A stretch of DNA of 64,000 bases from the NCBI RefSeq assembly GCF_028694605.1, contig NZ_JAQVKP010000001.1, positions 248,001-312,000 on the forward strand, in the 5' to 3' direction. The notes under the pieces were generated by a model, which saw only the letters and a program-made list of their open reading frames with translations, was not told where the DNA came from and searched no databases. Made by a program: the position numbers and the translations under genes. The number at the start of each line of letters is the position of its first letter. Within the stretch, counting starts at the first letter, position 1. This document shows positions 11,190 through 22,329 of this stretch, in pieces. The DNA comes from Sulfurimonas sp. GTDB taxonomy: Bacteria > Campylobacterota > Campylobacteria > Campylobacterales > Sulfurimonadaceae.

Positions 11190-14100
11190 AAGAATCTGCT
11201 TCTTCTTGGCTTTTTAATAGTTCAAAAGGGTACATAAGTGTTCTTTTGATGATATTGAAAGGTGCAACGACTATGTCTTTGGTTAGCTGTGTTTTAACAT
11301 CCGGATTATCAAGTGCACCTGTAATATGCAAAGAGGTTGAGACACTTTCATTTCCGAGCAATATATGACCGATGAGTGGGATTTTTGAAAATGAGCTTCC
11401 TAGCTGTGTTTTGAGGTTGAGATCAAGATTGATGCTATTTTCTTTGATGCTTGCTTCTCCGGCACCGACAATCTCTATCTCTTTTGAGTTAAGATATATA
11501 TCGCTTATCTTGTATTTTTCATCCTGAAGTTTAAACTTCATATATGCCTCTTTTGTTTTTATGCCATTGATGTTGTATCCGGGAAGAGAGAATGTTATAA
11601 GTGAAGGGACGGTGTTGACAAAGGCAAGAACATTGTTTAAAATCTTATAATCCAAAATCGTAGTATCTTTGATATGGATAGTTCCATCATACTCTTTAAG
11701 CGGTCCGCTGATGTAAAACTCCATTTCACCGCCTTTAAATTTGGAGTTTGCAAAGAGATTTTCCATAAACAAATCGTTAAAGTTTCCGCCCATGAGATAA
11801 AACTTTTTCTCCCTGAGAAGAAAATTTGCTTTACCGTTTTGATGTTTAAGTTCGCCATGAAGCATCTCATCGTTATACGTAAAGTAGATACTATCTGAAA
11901 TAATGCTTCTGTTTTCACTCAAGTAGAGCGAGCAGCCTGTAGTTTGGATGGAGACGGGAAGAGATTTTGTCTTTTGCTCTTTTTGCGCTACTTGTACATC
12001 CTCGTCCGTATCGTTGCTATCAAAGATATTTATCACTTCATCTATATTTATAACAAGATCATTTGCTTTTATCTTTAATGTATCTTCAAGGTCTATGGTT
12101 ATGAGATTATTTATCTTTGCTTTTGCATATCCTGTTTTTGTGTCATACGCTCCAACAACAGAATAACTTTCTACCGGTTTGTTCTCTTCTATAATAATTT
12201 TATGTTTATAGTCAGTATCCAAAGAGAAAGAGAGCTCATCCTCGTCGCTCTTTTTTTGCGCTCTAAATTGACCGTTGATTAGACCGTACTTTTGTAAAAG
12301 TTTGGATTTTTTGGCAAGATATTCAAGCGAAGCAACCTTAAAGTGCCATGCTTTGTCATCAAGCAGATATTCAACCCCATATTTGCTTGAGCTTATCTGT
12401 AACGCATCGCCTCTCTTTTTTATGGCAAGTTCAATTTTTTCATCAGCACTGAAAATCTCCTCAAACGCTTCATTTTGAAAGTAAAGCTCTTGGATATCTA
12501 CTGCTCCTAGACCGCTCTTGGAGTTATACTTTGCACTTAATTTTGCATTTATACTATCTTCATACCCAACTACCGCATCTTCAAGCCAGATGCCATCATC
12601 CAAGAGAGAAGCCGTTGCACTATGTACATCAATGTTTTTTTTGTCAATACGAAGCATAAATGGATTTTGCGCACTCATTGAGACCACTCCGTCTTTGTAG
12701 AGTGTTTTAAGGTTTACTGCTTTGTTCAATGAAACACCATTATAGTCCAAAGAGAGCAGGGCGATATCAAAAAAAGCTTCTTGTGATTTAAAGGAGACAT
12801 CACCCAAAAGTGTGGCGGTTGCCGTGTCTTGGACTTTTATATTTGTAGATGGGATTTTTGCTTCAAGGTTTTTTATGTCAAAGAGAACTTTTGCGGCATC
12901 CACATCAACAATATGTTCTTTGTAGTTCCATCGTGATTTTGCTATTTTCAGATAATCTTGTTTTTCATCGATAAAGTAAGTGACACCAAGGGGTTTCTCG
13001 TTAGGCGCAAGCGATAGATTTTTATCGGCAAAAGAGATAGTATCAAATGCAAAATCAAGTTTGCCTATCGACTTTTTAGCCTGCAAATCTAAAGCGACGG
13101 TTGCAGTTGCTATATCTTTGTAAGATGCTTTCATATCTTTTACTTTAACATCAGAATTTTTAAGCATAACATGTGCATCCAAAATATCGATATCTAGCCC
13201 CAAATAGTTTATCTGCGACTCTTTTGCATAAAAATCTCCGACTGCCTCTACATCCAAAGTCATAAGATTAATCTCTAAAGTCAAATCAGTATCTATCATC
13301 CCTTTTGTCTGAACAAACGGAAGTTTGATTTCATAATTATTGAGCAGATGCAGTAGGTCTTTGTTTGCTTGACCCTTAAAGAGGAGATGGAGTGTTAAAA
13401 GCTCCTCTTTGGTTGTAAAATCAATCTTTAACCAGCTTTTGTCAAGAAAAAAATCATAGGAGTAGGCATTTTGAGGTCGGATAAAAAGTACACCGTTTTT
13501 AAACTCCAAATCCGTCATTTTAGTTCTAATTGGTGCTACTTTTGTATCATAAGTGTAAATCAAATCATTTGCTACGGCTTTTGCATAAATATTTAGGTAT
13601 GCATCCTTCATTTTTTCATACTCAAGCCAGCCATAGAGTGCTTTAAGTTCCAGGCTTGATAACACTATCGCATCATCAACCCAGTATTTGAGTTCTTGGT
13701 CAAAATCAAAAAGTGATACTATTTGCTTTATATTTTTGATTTTTTGTTCTGATTCTACCGCATAATGTAACTTTTCTCTGTCGCTATGAGTATATAGTTT
13801 CAATACTGTTTCGTCTTGTATAGTAACTTTAAGTGCAGTTGTAAGCTCAAGTGTACCTTTGGTTGTAAAAATTATATCACCGTCTATTTTGAGACCTTTA
13901 TTGATGATTTCACATTTTTGAAGAAGAAGGTGAAAGAAGGTGTCGTTTGAGGTAAGCAGACCCTCTAATGCCACATCCGGTGAGTAGAGCTTTATAAATC
14001 CATCGTTTGCTTCACTATACTTCAACTCTAAGTTAAAGTTGCCAAAAGCCACTTTGTCAAGGCTTATCTCTTGAAAAAGGCTAAGATAGGCAAGTTTTGG

Positions 14101-14376
14101 TTTTAGGGAAGTCAGTAGAACTTGATAATCAGCTAAAGAATCGTCTTTTTCTTCTGTGTTTGTAAGAGTTATCTCTTTGACATGAAGCGTTATCTTTTCA
14201 TCCCATTTAATGTATAATTCCTCAGCTTTAATATTTGAAAATGAGACGTTTTTAACAAATATTCCATGCTGTAAAAAGATAAAAAGAGTCAGAAGCAGTA
14301 AAAGTATGAATGATAAAATAGTAACGATAGCAAACTGGATTTTTGAGATAGCATTAATAATCATCTTGTCGTTCAT
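11167..14376 (-). CDS. large AsmA-like / DUF3971-type envelope protein
   Basis: A 1069-residue protein with a single N-terminal membrane anchor (about residues 12-37) and a very long periplasmic part made of repeating beta-rich segments. The end resembles the AsmA-like C-terminal domain (GLIFTK-type stretches such as IVGAGEASIKENSINLDLNL). Proteins of this class (YhdP, TamB, AsmA) are held to bridge the periplasm and move phospholipids. ATG 14376 is preceded by TTAGG about 7 bases upstream. The 5' end overlaps the divergent mltG by 71 bases, and the 3' end overlaps the convergent permease gene by 23. The exact subfamily is uncertain. Confidence 0.75.
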   Translation of the reverse strand: MNDKMIINAISKIQFAIVTILSFILLLLLTLFIFLQHGIFVKNVSFSNIKAEELYIKWDEKITLHVKEITLTNTEEKDDSLADYQVLLTSLKPKLAYLSLFQEISLDKVAFGNFNLELKYSEANDGFIKLYSPDVALEGLLTSNDTFFHLLLQKCEIINKGLKIDGDIIFTTKGTLELTTALKVTIQDETVLKLYTHSDREKLHYAVESEQKIKNIKQIVSLFDFDQELKYWVDDAIVLSSLELKALYGWLEYEKMKDAYLNIYAKAVANDLIYTYDTKVAPIRTKMTDLEFKNGVLFIRPQNAYSYDFFLDKSWLKIDFTTKEELLTLHLLFKGQANKDLLHLLNNYEIKLPFVQTKGMIDTDLTLEINLMTLDVEAVGDFYAKESQINYLGLDIDILDAHVMLKNSDVKVKDMKASYKDIATATVALDLQAKKSIGKLDFAFDTISFADKNLSLAPNEKPLGVTYFIDEKQDYLKIAKSRWNYKEHIVDVDAAKVLFDIKNLEAKIPSTNIKVQDTATATLLGDVSFKSQEAFFDIALLSLDYNGVSLNKAVNLKTLYKDGVVSMSAQNPFMLRIDKKNIDVHSATASLLDDGIWLEDAVVGYEDSINAKLSAKYNSKSGLGAVDIQELYFQNEAFEEIFSADEKIELAIKKRGDALQISSSKYGVEYLLDDKAWHFKVASLEYLAKKSKLLQKYGLINGQFRAQKKSDEDELSFSLDTDYKHKIIIEENKPVESYSVVGAYDTKTGYAKAKINNLITIDLEDTLKIKANDLVINIDEVINIFDSNDTDEDVQVAQKEQKTKSLPVSIQTTGCSLYLSENRSIISDSIYFTYNDEMLHGELKHQNGKANFLLREKKFYLMGGNFNDLFMENLFANSKFKGGEMEFYISGPLKEYDGTIHIKDTTILDYKILNNVLAFVNTVPSLITFSLPGYNINGIKTKEAYMKFKLQDEKYKISDIYLNSKEIEIVGAGEASIKENSINLDLNLKTQLGSSFSKIPLIGHILLGNESVSTSLHITGALDNPDVKTQLTKDIVVAPFNIIKRTLMYPFELLKSQEEADSSTHSSKR

Positions 14377-15250
14377 ATACTACCTAACTCAGCCTGTAAA
14401 TTCCCCTAAAGTACTATACATTCCTGAGGGTTCCATTGGTAAGATTATAGCACAAATGCAAGAGAAGCACTATAATGTCAGCAAGCTTGATGTATTTTTA
14501 GTTCGTCTTATGGGATCCCCGCAAAGTGGTTGGATTAATCTTGCTACAACGCACAATAGAAGATGGGATTTTCTTTACAAACTTACCACTGCAAAAGCTC
14601 CTCTTGTTGCCATCACGCTAATCCCGGGAGAAACAACGCATATTTTTTTCAATCAGCTTAGCACGCAACTACAACTCAGCAGAGAGCTTTTACAACAGGA
14701 ATATGAACTTCAATCCAAGCGTATCGAAGGAGTTTTTGTTCCAAACACCTACAAGCTGCCGCTTGGTATAACAGAAAAAATGGCTATAAAAATTTTGCTC
14801 CGTGAATCACAAGAGCAGATGCAAAGAACAGCAAAAATGATATTTGGACTTTATGATGAGAAAAAATGGTTTCATTTTGTAACAATTGCCTCCATTATTC
14901 AAAAGGAATCAGCTACGATTGATGAGATGCCGCTTGTTAGTTCTGTTATCTATAACAGACTTAAAAAGGGGATGAAATTACAGATGGACGGAACACTAAA
15001 TTATGGGCAGTATTCCCATGTAAAAGTAACTCCTGAGATGATTAAAAATGATACTTCAACCTACAATACATACCTAAATAAGGGACTTCCTGAACATCCT
15101 GTCTGTAACGTCAGTCTTGAAGCAATCAGGGCTGCAATTTTTCCGGCACAAAGTGACTACCTCTACTTTATGAAATCCAAAAATGGAACACATGATTTTA
15201 CGCGTAACTATTCTACACATTTGGACAATATTAAACGTGCTACTAATTGA
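14306..15250 (+). CDS. mltG: endolytic murein transglycosylase MltG
   Basis: Cleaves nascent glycan strands in the inner membrane and so sets their length (YceG family). From ATG 14306 it has 314 residues: a short cytoplasmic start, one transmembrane helix (about 8-28), a LysM-like region, then the catalytic domain. The catalytic Glu is E201 in IIQKES, with the conserved LQMDGTLNYG and GLPEHPVCN stretches following. A longer frame starting at 14210 would precede the membrane anchor by 32 residues that lie wholly inside the opposite gene, so 14306 is preferred. The Shine-Dalgarno is weak (AAAAG). Confidence 0.9.
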   Translation: MNDKIVTIANWIFEIALIIILSFIYYLTQPVNSPKVLYIPEGSIGKIIAQMQEKHYNVSKLDVFLVRLMGSPQSGWINLATTHNRRWDFLYKLTTAKAPLVAITLIPGETTHIFFNQLSTQLQLSRELLQQEYELQSKRIEGVFVPNTYKLPLGITEKMAIKILLRESQEQMQRTAKMIFGLYDEKKWFHFVTIASIIQKESATIDEMPLVSSVIYNRLKKGMKLQMDGTLNYGQYSHVKVTPEMIKNDTSTYNTYLNKGLPEHPVCNVSLEAIRAAIFPAQSDYLYFMKSKNGTHDFTRNYSTHLDNIKRATN

Positions 15251-15389
15251 AACACTTTTAAAAGAAAAGTAAATAGTTTTACAATGTTTTGTCATATTAT
15301 TTATCTTGATGGTAAGATGTCTTTATAAATTTTTGCACTATGTGTTACCTTATTGCAAGAATATAAAATATTAAACCAAGGACAAAGAG

Positions 15390-17585
15390 ATGTCAAAAAT
15401 TATCTGGTCAAAGATTGATGAAGCACCGGCTTTAGCAACATATTCGTTTTTACCAATCGTAAGAGCTTTTACTAAAAATGCAGGCGTTGATGTAGAGTTG
15501 AGTGATATTTCGCTCTCAGGAAGAGTGATCGCAACATTTTCTGATTTTCTTACACCGGAACAAAAACAAGCAGATGCATTAGCACAGCTTGGTGAGATGG
15601 TGCAAGATGCAGAGTGCAATATTATAAAATTGCCAAATATTTCAGCTTCTGTCCCACAGCTTAAAGCTTGTATAGCAGAGCTCCAATCTCAAGGATACGC
15701 ACTTCCAAATTACCCTGAAGATGCAAAAACAGATGAAGAAAAAGCTATAAAAGAGAGATATTCTGCTTGTTTGGGTTCTGCGGTAAATCCGGTTCTTAGA
15801 GAAGGTAACTCGGATAGACGTGCAGCTGTAGCTGTTAAAAATTTTGCTAAGAAAAATCCTCATAAATTAAGAGCATTTTCTGAAAACTCAAAAGCTTACG
15901 TTGCACACATGACAGGCGATGATTTCTATGAAAATGAGCAGTCTGTTATCAAAAAAGGTAACTCAAAAGTTTCTATCAACTTAAACGGCAAGCTTTTAAA
16001 AGAGATAAATGCGGTTGATAGCGAAATTTTAGACGGTACTTTTATGTCTGCAAAAGCTCTTAGAGCATTTTATCAAGAGACATTGGAAGAGGCAAAAGCT
16101 AAAGATGTACTTTGGTCACTTCACTTAAAAGCAACTATGATGAAAATTTCTGACCCGATTATGTTCGGTCATGCTGTTGAAGTATTTTTCAAAGATGTTT
16201 TTGCAAAGTATGCAGATGAGTTTAAGGCACTTGGCATAAATGCCAACATGGGTCTTGGAGATTTATATAAAAAACTTGAAAAATCATCTAAAAAAGACGA
16301 GATTGAAGCGGCTATTATGGCAACTTACAAATCTCAGCCAAATATGGCGATGGTTGATTCTGACAAAGGTATCACAAATCTACACGCTTCAAACGACATT
16401 ATCATTGATGCTTCTATGCCGGTTGTCGTACGTGACGGCGGAAAAATGTGGAATGCAGAGGGTAAAGTTCAGGAGTGTGTTTCTGTAATTCCGGACAGAA
16501 CGTATGCAACTTTTTACAAAGAGATAGTTGATGACTGTGTTGCAAATGGTCAGTTTGATGTAACAAGTATGGGTAATGTTTCAAATGTCGGCTTAATGGC
16601 ACAAAAAGCTGAAGAATACGGCTCTCATCCTACGACTTTTGAAATTTCGGAAGATGGTGTTGTTGAAGTAGTTGATGCAGACGGTACAGTTTTAATGAGC
16701 CATAATGTTGAAAAAGGCGATATCTGGAGAATGAGCAGAGCAAAAGATGCTGCTATTAAAGACTGGGTAAAACTATCTCATGAAAGAGGTGTTATAACAG
16801 GTTCACCTGTAGTGTTCTGGTTGGATTCATTTAGACCGCATGATGCAAACTTGATTAAAAAATTGATGGAGTATTTACCGGCTCATTTGGCAAAAGCTCC
16901 AATCGAGTATGAGATTTTGGCTCCAAAACAAGCTATGAGATACTCACTAAGAAGAGTAAGAGCGGGAGTTGATACTATCAGTGCGACAGGAAACGTCCTA
17001 AGAGATTATTTAACAGACCTTTTCCCGATTTTAGAGCTTGGAACATCTGCAAAAATGTTATCAATCGTTCCGCTTTTAGCGGGTGGCGGTGTATTTGAAA
17101 CAGGTGCGGGCGGGTCTGCTCCAAAGCATGTTGAGCAATTCGTAAAAGAAGGTCACTTAAGATGGGACTCTCTTGGAGAATTTTTGGCACTTGCCGAGTC
17201 TTTAAGATTTATTGCACAAAAGCATAACTCTAAAGAGCTAGAAGCCGTAACTGAAGCTCTTGATATTGCAAATGCAGGATACCTTGACAATAACAAAGCT
17301 CCGGGAAGAAGCGCAGGCGAGCCTGATAACAAAGCTTCTCACTTCTTTGTTGCACAGTACTGGGCAGAGGCTTTGGCAAATCAGACAAAAGCGCCTGAGT
17401 TGGCGGCTAAGTTTGCTCCTGTAGCAGCTGCACTAAAGGACAGTGAAGCAAAAATTATGGAAGAGTTAATGGCTGTTGAGGGTAAAACTCAAGATATCGG
17501 CGGATACTACCATCCAAATGATGCAAAAGCAGATGCTGCGATGAGACCGTCTGCAACATTAAATGCCATCATTGATAGCATTTAA
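15390..17585 (+). CDS. icd: isocitrate dehydrogenase, monomeric NADP type
   Basis: Converts isocitrate to 2-oxoglutarate plus CO2, or the reverse in a reductive TCA cycle. The 731 residues match the monomeric IDH family (about 740), unrelated in size to the ~420-residue dimeric enzyme. Family stretches seen include IIKLPNISASVPQL near residue 75 and the NSDRRAAVAVKNFAKKNPH region that follows. AAGGA lies 8 bases before the ATG. It opens the block mdh-fumC-sucCD-oorDABC but has its own terminator. Confidence 0.96.
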   Translation: MSKIIWSKIDEAPALATYSFLPIVRAFTKNAGVDVELSDISLSGRVIATFSDFLTPEQKQADALAQLGEMVQDAECNIIKLPNISASVPQLKACIAELQSQGYALPNYPEDAKTDEEKAIKERYSACLGSAVNPVLREGNSDRRAAVAVKNFAKKNPHKLRAFSENSKAYVAHMTGDDFYENEQSVIKKGNSKVSINLNGKLLKEINAVDSEILDGTFMSAKALRAFYQETLEEAKAKDVLWSLHLKATMMKISDPIMFGHAVEVFFKDVFAKYADEFKALGINANMGLGDLYKKLEKSSKKDEIEAAIMATYKSQPNMAMVDSDKGITNLHASNDIIIDASMPVVVRDGGKMWNAEGKVQECVSVIPDRTYATFYKEIVDDCVANGQFDVTSMGNVSNVGLMAQKAEEYGSHPTTFEISEDGVVEVVDADGTVLMSHNVEKGDIWRMSRAKDAAIKDWVKLSHERGVITGSPVVFWLDSFRPHDANLIKKLMEYLPAHLAKAPIEYEILAPKQAMRYSLRRVRAGVDTISATGNVLRDYLTDLFPILELGTSAKMLSIVPLLAGGGVFETGAGGSAPKHVEQFVKEGHLRWDSLGEFLALAESLRFIAQKHNSKELEAVTEALDIANAGYLDNNKAPGRSAGEPDNKASHFFVAQYWAEALANQTKAPELAAKFAPVAAALKDSEAKIMEELMAVEGKTQDIGGYYHPNDAKADAAMRPSATLNAIIDSI

Positions 17586-17594
17586 TATTATTTT

Positions 17595-17632
17595 ATAGGC
17601 AGGGATTTTTTCTCTGTCTATTTTCTTTTTTT
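17595..17632 (+). terminator. rho-independent terminator after icd
   Basis: Stem ATAGGCAG / CTGTCTAT (8 bp with one G-U pair) enclosing an 11-base T-rich loop, directly followed by TTTTCTTTTTTT. It begins 10 bases after the icd stop. Confidence 0.7.
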
Positions 17633-17717
17633 ATGAAACTTTTTAGTTTTATAAAAAAGGCAAAAAATGTCTTTAGTTGTGGTGTGTTCAAGGGCTTCAT
17701 TAAGCCTATTTTGTTAC

Positions 17718-17723
17718 TATATT
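17718..17723 (+). promoter_or_regulatory. putative -10 box for mdh operon
   Basis: TATATT (overlapping TACTAT) lies 24-30 bases upstream of the mdh ATG and downstream of the icd terminator, so the mdh-fumC-sucCD run probably starts here. Confidence 0.35.
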
Positions 17724-17747
17724 GCAATTTAATTTCAAGGAGTGTGT

Positions 17748-18707
17748 ATGAATCAAGGAAAAAGAGTCGGAATCGTTGGTGCTGGAAATGTCGGTGCAAC
17801 AGTAGCATACTCTTTAGCAATGCTTGGTTCTTGTCATGAGATAATTCTTCGTGATAACAAGATTGATGTTGCTAAAGGAAAAGCGTTAGATATGAGCCAA
17901 GCTGCAGCAGCGGTAAGAAGCCACACCGTGGTAAGTGTTGCTGAAGAGATGTCGGATTTGACAAACTGTGATGTTGTCGTAGTAACTGCAGGAAGCCCAA
18001 GACTTCCGGGTATGAGCCGTGACGATCTGCTTATGATTAATGCAAATATTACAAAAGATGTTATTGCCGGAGTTGCAAAATACTCGCCTGATGCTATCAT
18101 CATTATGGTTTCTAATCCGCTCGATGCCATGACTTATGTCGCACTCAAAGAAAGCGGTTTTGAGAGAAGCCGTGTTATAGGAATGGCTGGGATACTAGAC
18201 AGTGCGAGAATGGCGAGTTTTATACAAGAAAAACTTGGCTATGGCGGAGGTCAAATTAGAGCTTCTGTTATGGGCGGACATGGTGATGATATGGTTCCGC
18301 TTGCTAGCTACTCAACTGTTGCAGGGGTTCCTTTGGCAAATCTTCTCTCACCTTCAGAGATTCAAGATATTGTTGTTCGTACGCGTAACGGCGGAGCTGA
18401 GATTGTAGGTTATCTAAAAACCGGTTCTGCATACTATGCGCCGGCAAAAGCAACGGCTATCATGGTAGAAGCGATACTTAAAGATACAAAACAGATTCAT
18501 CCGTGTGCTGTCTATTTGGAAGGTGAGTATGGTCACTCTGATGTAGTTTCCGGCGTACCGGTTATGCTTGGAGCAAACGGAGCTGAGAAAATTATTCAAA
18601 TATCTCTTAGCGAAGATGAGAAAAAAATGTTTGAAGGTTCTTGTAACTCTGTAAAGAATCTAATCAATACACTAAACAACAATAATTTTTTTAATAAAGG
18701 AGAATAA
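17748..18707 (+). CDS. mdh: malate dehydrogenase
   Basis: NAD-linked malate/oxaloacetate interconversion. The start is ATG 17748, since AAGGAG at 17737-17742 sits 5 bases upstream; a GTG at 17742 lies inside that ribosome site. The protein has 319 residues, with the Rossmann motif GAGNVG at residues 11-16, substrate arginines in [11 protein letters not shown], and the proton-relay His in MGGHGDDMV. It belongs to the LDH-like MDH group. fumC follows after 3 bases. Confidence 0.95.
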   Translation: MNQGKRVGIVGAGNVGATVAYSLAMLGSCHEIILRDNKIDVAKGKALDMSQAAAAVRSHTVVSVAEEMSDLTNCDVVVVTAGSPRLPGMSRDDLLMINANITKDVIAGVAKYSPDAIIIMVSNPLDAMTYVALKESGFERSRVIGMAGILDSARMASFIQEKLGYGGGQIRASVMGGHGDDMVPLASYSTVAGVPLANLLSPSEIQDIVVRTRNGGAEIVGYLKTGSAYYAPAKATAIMVEAILKDTKQIHPCAVYLEGEYGHSDVVSGVPVMLGANGAEKIIQISLSEDEKKMFEGSCNSVKNLINTLNNNNFFNKGE

Positions 18708-18710
18708 AAT

Positions 18711-20102
18711 TTGAGTACACGTATAGAAAAAGATACAATGGGAGAGATTGCAGTACCCATAGATGCTTATTGGGCTGCACAAACTCAAAGATCTATTGAA
18801 AATTTCGCCATCGGTGAAGAGAAGATGCCTTATGAGATTACAAGAGCGTTTTCATATCTAAAAAAAGCAGTTGCACTTGTAAATAAAGATTTGGGCAAGC
18901 TTGATGCTAGAAAAGCAGATGCTATAGCACAGGCTTGTGATGATATGCTGGCAGGAAAGCTGGATGATGCTTATCCTCTTGTTGTTTGGCAGACTGGTTC
19001 AGGCACACAGTCAAACATGAACAACAACGAGGTTTTAGCGTCTCGTGCAACAGAAATCTTGGGCGGCGATTTTAGAGTAGAGAAGCTTATCCACCCAAAC
19101 GATGATGTAAACAAATCTCAAAGCTCAAACGACACATACCCGACGGCTCTTCATGTAGCAGCAGTAATTGCAGTAGAAACCCGTGTTTTACCTGCTATTA
19201 AAAAATTAAGAGCAACATTGATTGAAAAATCTGCAAAATTTGATCATATTGTTAAGATTGGAAGAACTCACTTGCAGGATGCTACACCTCTGACTCTCGG
19301 TCAAGAGATTAGCGGTTGGGTTGAGATGCTTAACAAGTGTGAGAAGATGGCTAAAGACTCTCTTGAAGCCGTTCGTGAGCTAGCACTTGGCGGTACTGCC
19401 GTAGGAACTGGTCTTAATGCTCATCCTGAGCTTGGAGAGAGAGTAGCTAAAAAATTGACAGAACTTACAGGTCACACATTTGTAACTGCTCCGAACAAGT
19501 TTCACGCACTTACTTCTCATGACGCATTAGTTTTTGCACACGGCGCTCTAAAAGCGCTCTCTGCGGATATGATGAAGATAGCAAATGACGTTCGCTGGTT
19601 AGCATCCGGTCCTAGATGCGGCATAGGTGAGATTACTATTCCTGAAAACGAGCCGGGTTCTTCGATTATGCCGGGTAAAGTAAACCCTACACAAAGCGAA
19701 GCGGTAACTATGGTTACATGCCAAGTGATGGGAAATGACGCAGCTATCGGTTTTGCGGCAAGTCAGGGAAATTTCCAGCTAAATGTATTTAAGCCTGTAA
19801 TTGCGTATAACTTTTTACAATCATGTCGCTTATTGGCAGATTCTATCATATCGTTTAATGATAATTGTGCAGTTGGAATTGAACCGGTAGAAGATAAGAT
19901 AGATTTTTATCTCAATAACTCGCTTATGTTGGTAACTGCACTTAACCCATATATAGGGTATGAAAATGCGGCAAAAATAGCAAAGACAGCACATAAAAAC
20001 GGCTCAACTCTCAAGGAGACAGCGATAGAGCTAGGACTTTTGAGTGCCGAAGAGTTTGACAGATATGTTGTTGCAAAAGATATGATATCGCCAAAAGCGT
20101 AA
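18711..20102 (+). CDS. fumC: fumarate hydratase class II
   Basis: Iron-independent fumarase that hydrates fumarate to malate. It has 463 residues, typical of FumC, with the superfamily signature [11 protein letters not shown] beginning at G316. TTG start; AGGAG at 18698-18702, within the end of mdh, is 8 bases upstream, so translation is probably coupled to mdh. Other family segments seen are [14 protein letters not shown] and [16 protein letters not shown]. Confidence 0.97.
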   Translation: MSTRIEKDTMGEIAVPIDAYWAAQTQRSIENFAIGEEKMPYEITRAFSYLKKAVALVNKDLGKLDARKADAIAQACDDMLAGKLDDAYPLVVWQTGSGTQSNMNNNEVLASRATEILGGDFRVEKLIHPNDDVNKSQSSNDTYPTALHVAAVIAVETRVLPAIKKLRATLIEKSAKFDHIVKIGRTHLQDATPLTLGQEISGWVEMLNKCEKMAKDSLEAVRELALGGTAVGTGLNAHPELGERVAKKLTELTGHTFVTAPNKFHALTSHDALVFAHGALKALSADMMKIANDVRWLASGPRCGIGEITIPENEPGSSIMPGKVNPTQSEAVTMVTCQVMGNDAAIGFAASQGNFQLNVFKPVIAYNFLQSCRLLADSIISFNDNCAVGIEPVEDKIDFYLNNSLMLVTALNPYIGYENAAKIAKTAHKNGSTLKETAIELGLLSAEEFDRYVVAKDMISPKA

Positions 20103-20125
20103 ATTTTACAAAAAGGAAGAGTTTA

Positions 20126-21301
20126 ATGAATATACATGAATATCAGGCAAAACAGATTTTTGCCAAGTATGGTGTACCGACACCAAAAGGTTTAATGGCA
20201 GAGAGTGTAGAGCAGGCAGTTAAAAATGCCGAGATTTTAGGCGGTCCTATCTGGGTTGTTAAGGCTCAAATCCACGCTGGAGGTCGCGGTCTTGGCGGTG
20301 GTGTCAAACTTGCTCGTTCATTAGAAGAAGTTGAAAAGCTCTCTCGTGAGATTTTAGGGATGACTTTGGTTACTCACCAAACAGGACCTGAAGGTAAACT
20401 TGTTCAAAAACTATACATCGAAGACGGTGCAGATATAAAAGATGAGCTATATCTTGGTGTTGTTCTTGACCGTGCAAAAGAGATGCCTATCATTATGGCT
20501 TCAACAGAGGGCGGTATGGCGATAGAGGATGTTGCACATGATACTCCTGAGAAGATTATCAAAGTAGCCGTTGATCCGGCTATCGGTTTTCAAGGTTTTC
20601 ACGGAAGAGAGTTAGTGTTTGGTTTAGGTATCACTGACCCATCTGAGCAGAAAAAATTTATAGATTTTGCTTCAAAACTCTATAAACTCTATATGGAAAA
20701 CGATGCAGAGATGATAGAAATAAACCCGCTTGTAAAAACAGGAAGCGGTGAATTTTTAGCGCTTGACGGTAAAATGGGATTTGATGATTCAGCACTCGGT
20801 CGTCATCCGGAAATTGAAGCTATGAGAGATATTAGCGAAGAGGATGCTGATGAGAGAGAAGCCGGCAAATACGGACTTTCTTATGTGTCGCTTGACGGTG
20901 AAATCGGCTGTATGGTAAACGGAGCAGGTCTTGCAATGGGTACTATGGACACAATCAACTACATGGGCGGAACTCCTGCAAACTTCCTTGATGTCGGTGG
21001 AAAAGCAAATGCCGAGACTGTTGCAAAAGGTTTTGAGATAATTCTTAAAAACCCAAAAGTAAAAGCAATATTTGTAAATATTTTCGGAGGAATCGTTAGA
21101 TGTGACCGTATAGCAAACGGTATCTTAGAAGCTACAAAACTTGTAGATGTTCATGTTCCTGTAATTGTTCGCCTTGACGGTACAAATGCACCGGAAGCGG
21201 CAGAGATTTTAAGAAACGCAAATATTGCAAATGTTATAGCGGCTACGGATTTGGCTGACGGCGCTGCAAAAGCAGTAGCAGCTGCAAAACAAGCTAAGTA
21301 A
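20126..21301 (+). CDS. sucC: succinate-CoA ligase (ADP-forming), beta subunit
   Basis: Partner of SucD in succinate + CoA + ATP to succinyl-CoA, which in the reductive direction supplies OorDABC. 391 residues with an N-terminal ATP-grasp domain ([17 protein letters not shown] near residue 45) and a C-terminal CoA-ligase domain. GGAAG precedes the ATG. sucD follows 11 bases later with AGGAGG between them. Confidence 0.97.
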   Translation: MNIHEYQAKQIFAKYGVPTPKGLMAESVEQAVKNAEILGGPIWVVKAQIHAGGRGLGGGVKLARSLEEVEKLSREILGMTLVTHQTGPEGKLVQKLYIEDGADIKDELYLGVVLDRAKEMPIIMASTEGGMAIEDVAHDTPEKIIKVAVDPAIGFQGFHGRELVFGLGITDPSEQKKFIDFASKLYKLYMENDAEMIEINPLVKTGSGEFLALDGKMGFDDSALGRHPEIEAMRDISEEDADEREAGKYGLSYVSLDGEIGCMVNGAGLAMGTMDTINYMGGTPANFLDVGGKANAETVAKGFEIILKNPKVKAIFVNIFGGIVRCDRIANGILEATKLVDVHVPVIVRLDGTNAPEAAEILRNANIANVIAATDLADGAAKAVAAAKQAK

Positions 21302-21312
21302 GGAGGGGATTT

Positions 21313-22188
21313 ATGAGTATATTGGTAAACAAAGACACAAAAGTAATCGTTCAAGGTTTTACGGGTAAAGAGGGTTCTTTTCATGCTGAGCAGTGTTTGG
21401 CGTACGGAACAAAGATAGTCGGAGGTGTAACACCAAATAAAGGCGGAACTGAGCATTTAGGTCAACCTGTATTTAACACGGTAAAAGATGCGGTTAGCGC
21501 TACCGGTGCAACGGTATCTATGATATTTGTTCCTCCGGTTTTTGTGGCAGATGCTGTTATGGAAGCAGCTGATGCCGGAATTGAACTTGCGGTTATCATC
21601 ACAGAGGGTGCACCGGTTCGTGATATGCAAGCAGCTAAAGCGTATGCAGTGAAACATGGTATGAAAACCATAGGACCAAACTGTCCGGGTATCATCACGG
21701 CTGAAGAGTGTAAAATCGGAATTATGCCGGGAATGATTTTCAAAAAAGGAAATGTCGGACTTATCTCAAAATCCGGAACGCTTACTTACGAGGGTGCAAA
21801 CCAAGTTTGCAGAGAAGGTTTTGGAATATCTACTGCGGTTGGTATCGGCGGAGACCCGATTATCGGTCTTTCATACAAACAACTTCTTCCGATGTTTGAA
21901 GCAGACCCGGAGACTCACGCAATCGTTATGATTGGTGAAATCGGAGGAGACTTGGAGATTCAAGCAGCGGCTTATATCAAAGAAAACATCAAAAAGCCTG
22001 TTGTGGCATTTATTGCAGGACAAACTGCACCTAAAGGCAAGAGAATGGGTCATGCCGGTGCGATAGTAAGCGGCGGAGCAGGAACAGCAGCCGAGAAAAT
22101 GGCAGCTTTAGAGGCAGCTGGTGTAAAAGTTGTTGTTTCACCTGCTGAAATTGGTAAGGCAATCGCCGAAGTTTTGGCAAAAAAGTAA
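21313..22188 (+). CDS. sucD: succinate-CoA ligase, alpha subunit
   Basis: Binds CoA and carries the phosphohistidine intermediate. 291 residues; CoA-binding Rossmann start ([15 protein letters not shown]), the IGPNCPGII loop, and the active-site His in [11 protein letters not shown] near the C-terminus. AGGAGG lies 8 bases before the ATG. Last gene before the 197-base gap to oorD. Confidence 0.97.
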   Translation: MSILVNKDTKVIVQGFTGKEGSFHAEQCLAYGTKIVGGVTPNKGGTEHLGQPVFNTVKDAVSATGATVSMIFVPPVFVADAVMEAADAGIELAVIITEGAPVRDMQAAKAYAVKHGMKTIGPNCPGIITAEECKIGIMPGMIFKKGNVGLISKSGTLTYEGANQVCREGFGISTAVGIGGDPIIGLSYKQLLPMFEADPETHAIVMIGEIGGDLEIQAAAYIKENIKKPVVAFIAGQTAPKGKRMGHAGAIVSGGAGTAAEKMAALEAAGVKVVVSPAEIGKAIAEVLAKK

Positions 22189-22307
22189 CATTTTAAAAAT
22201 GTGCGAGCTACATTTTGTAACATATTTGTTTCTAAAGAAGGCGTTATGAGCACATTTTAGAGTTGCATTAATAAAAGTGGGTTAATCTGTCTATGAAAGT
22301 TACATGA

Positions 22308-22329
22308 GCGTTAGGGGAGAGCCTAACGT
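22308..22329 (+). other. stem-loop in the sucD-oorD gap
   Basis: CGTTAGG / CCTAACG form a perfect 7-bp stem (one more G-U pair outside) around loop GGAGAG. It has no T-run after it, so it is not a classic terminator. A TAGAAT at 22336-22341 follows 6 bases later and could be the -10 box for oorDABC, which would put the stem over the -35 region. The rest of the gap (22189-22307) shows no gene, only a short palindrome ACATTTT-A-AAAATGT right after sucD. Confidence 0.4.

Noticed and set aside
14210-14305. Longer MltG start at 14210
   Set aside because: Would add 32 residues before the membrane anchor, all antisense to conserved-looking AsmA-like coding; the ATG at 14306 directly precedes the anchor.
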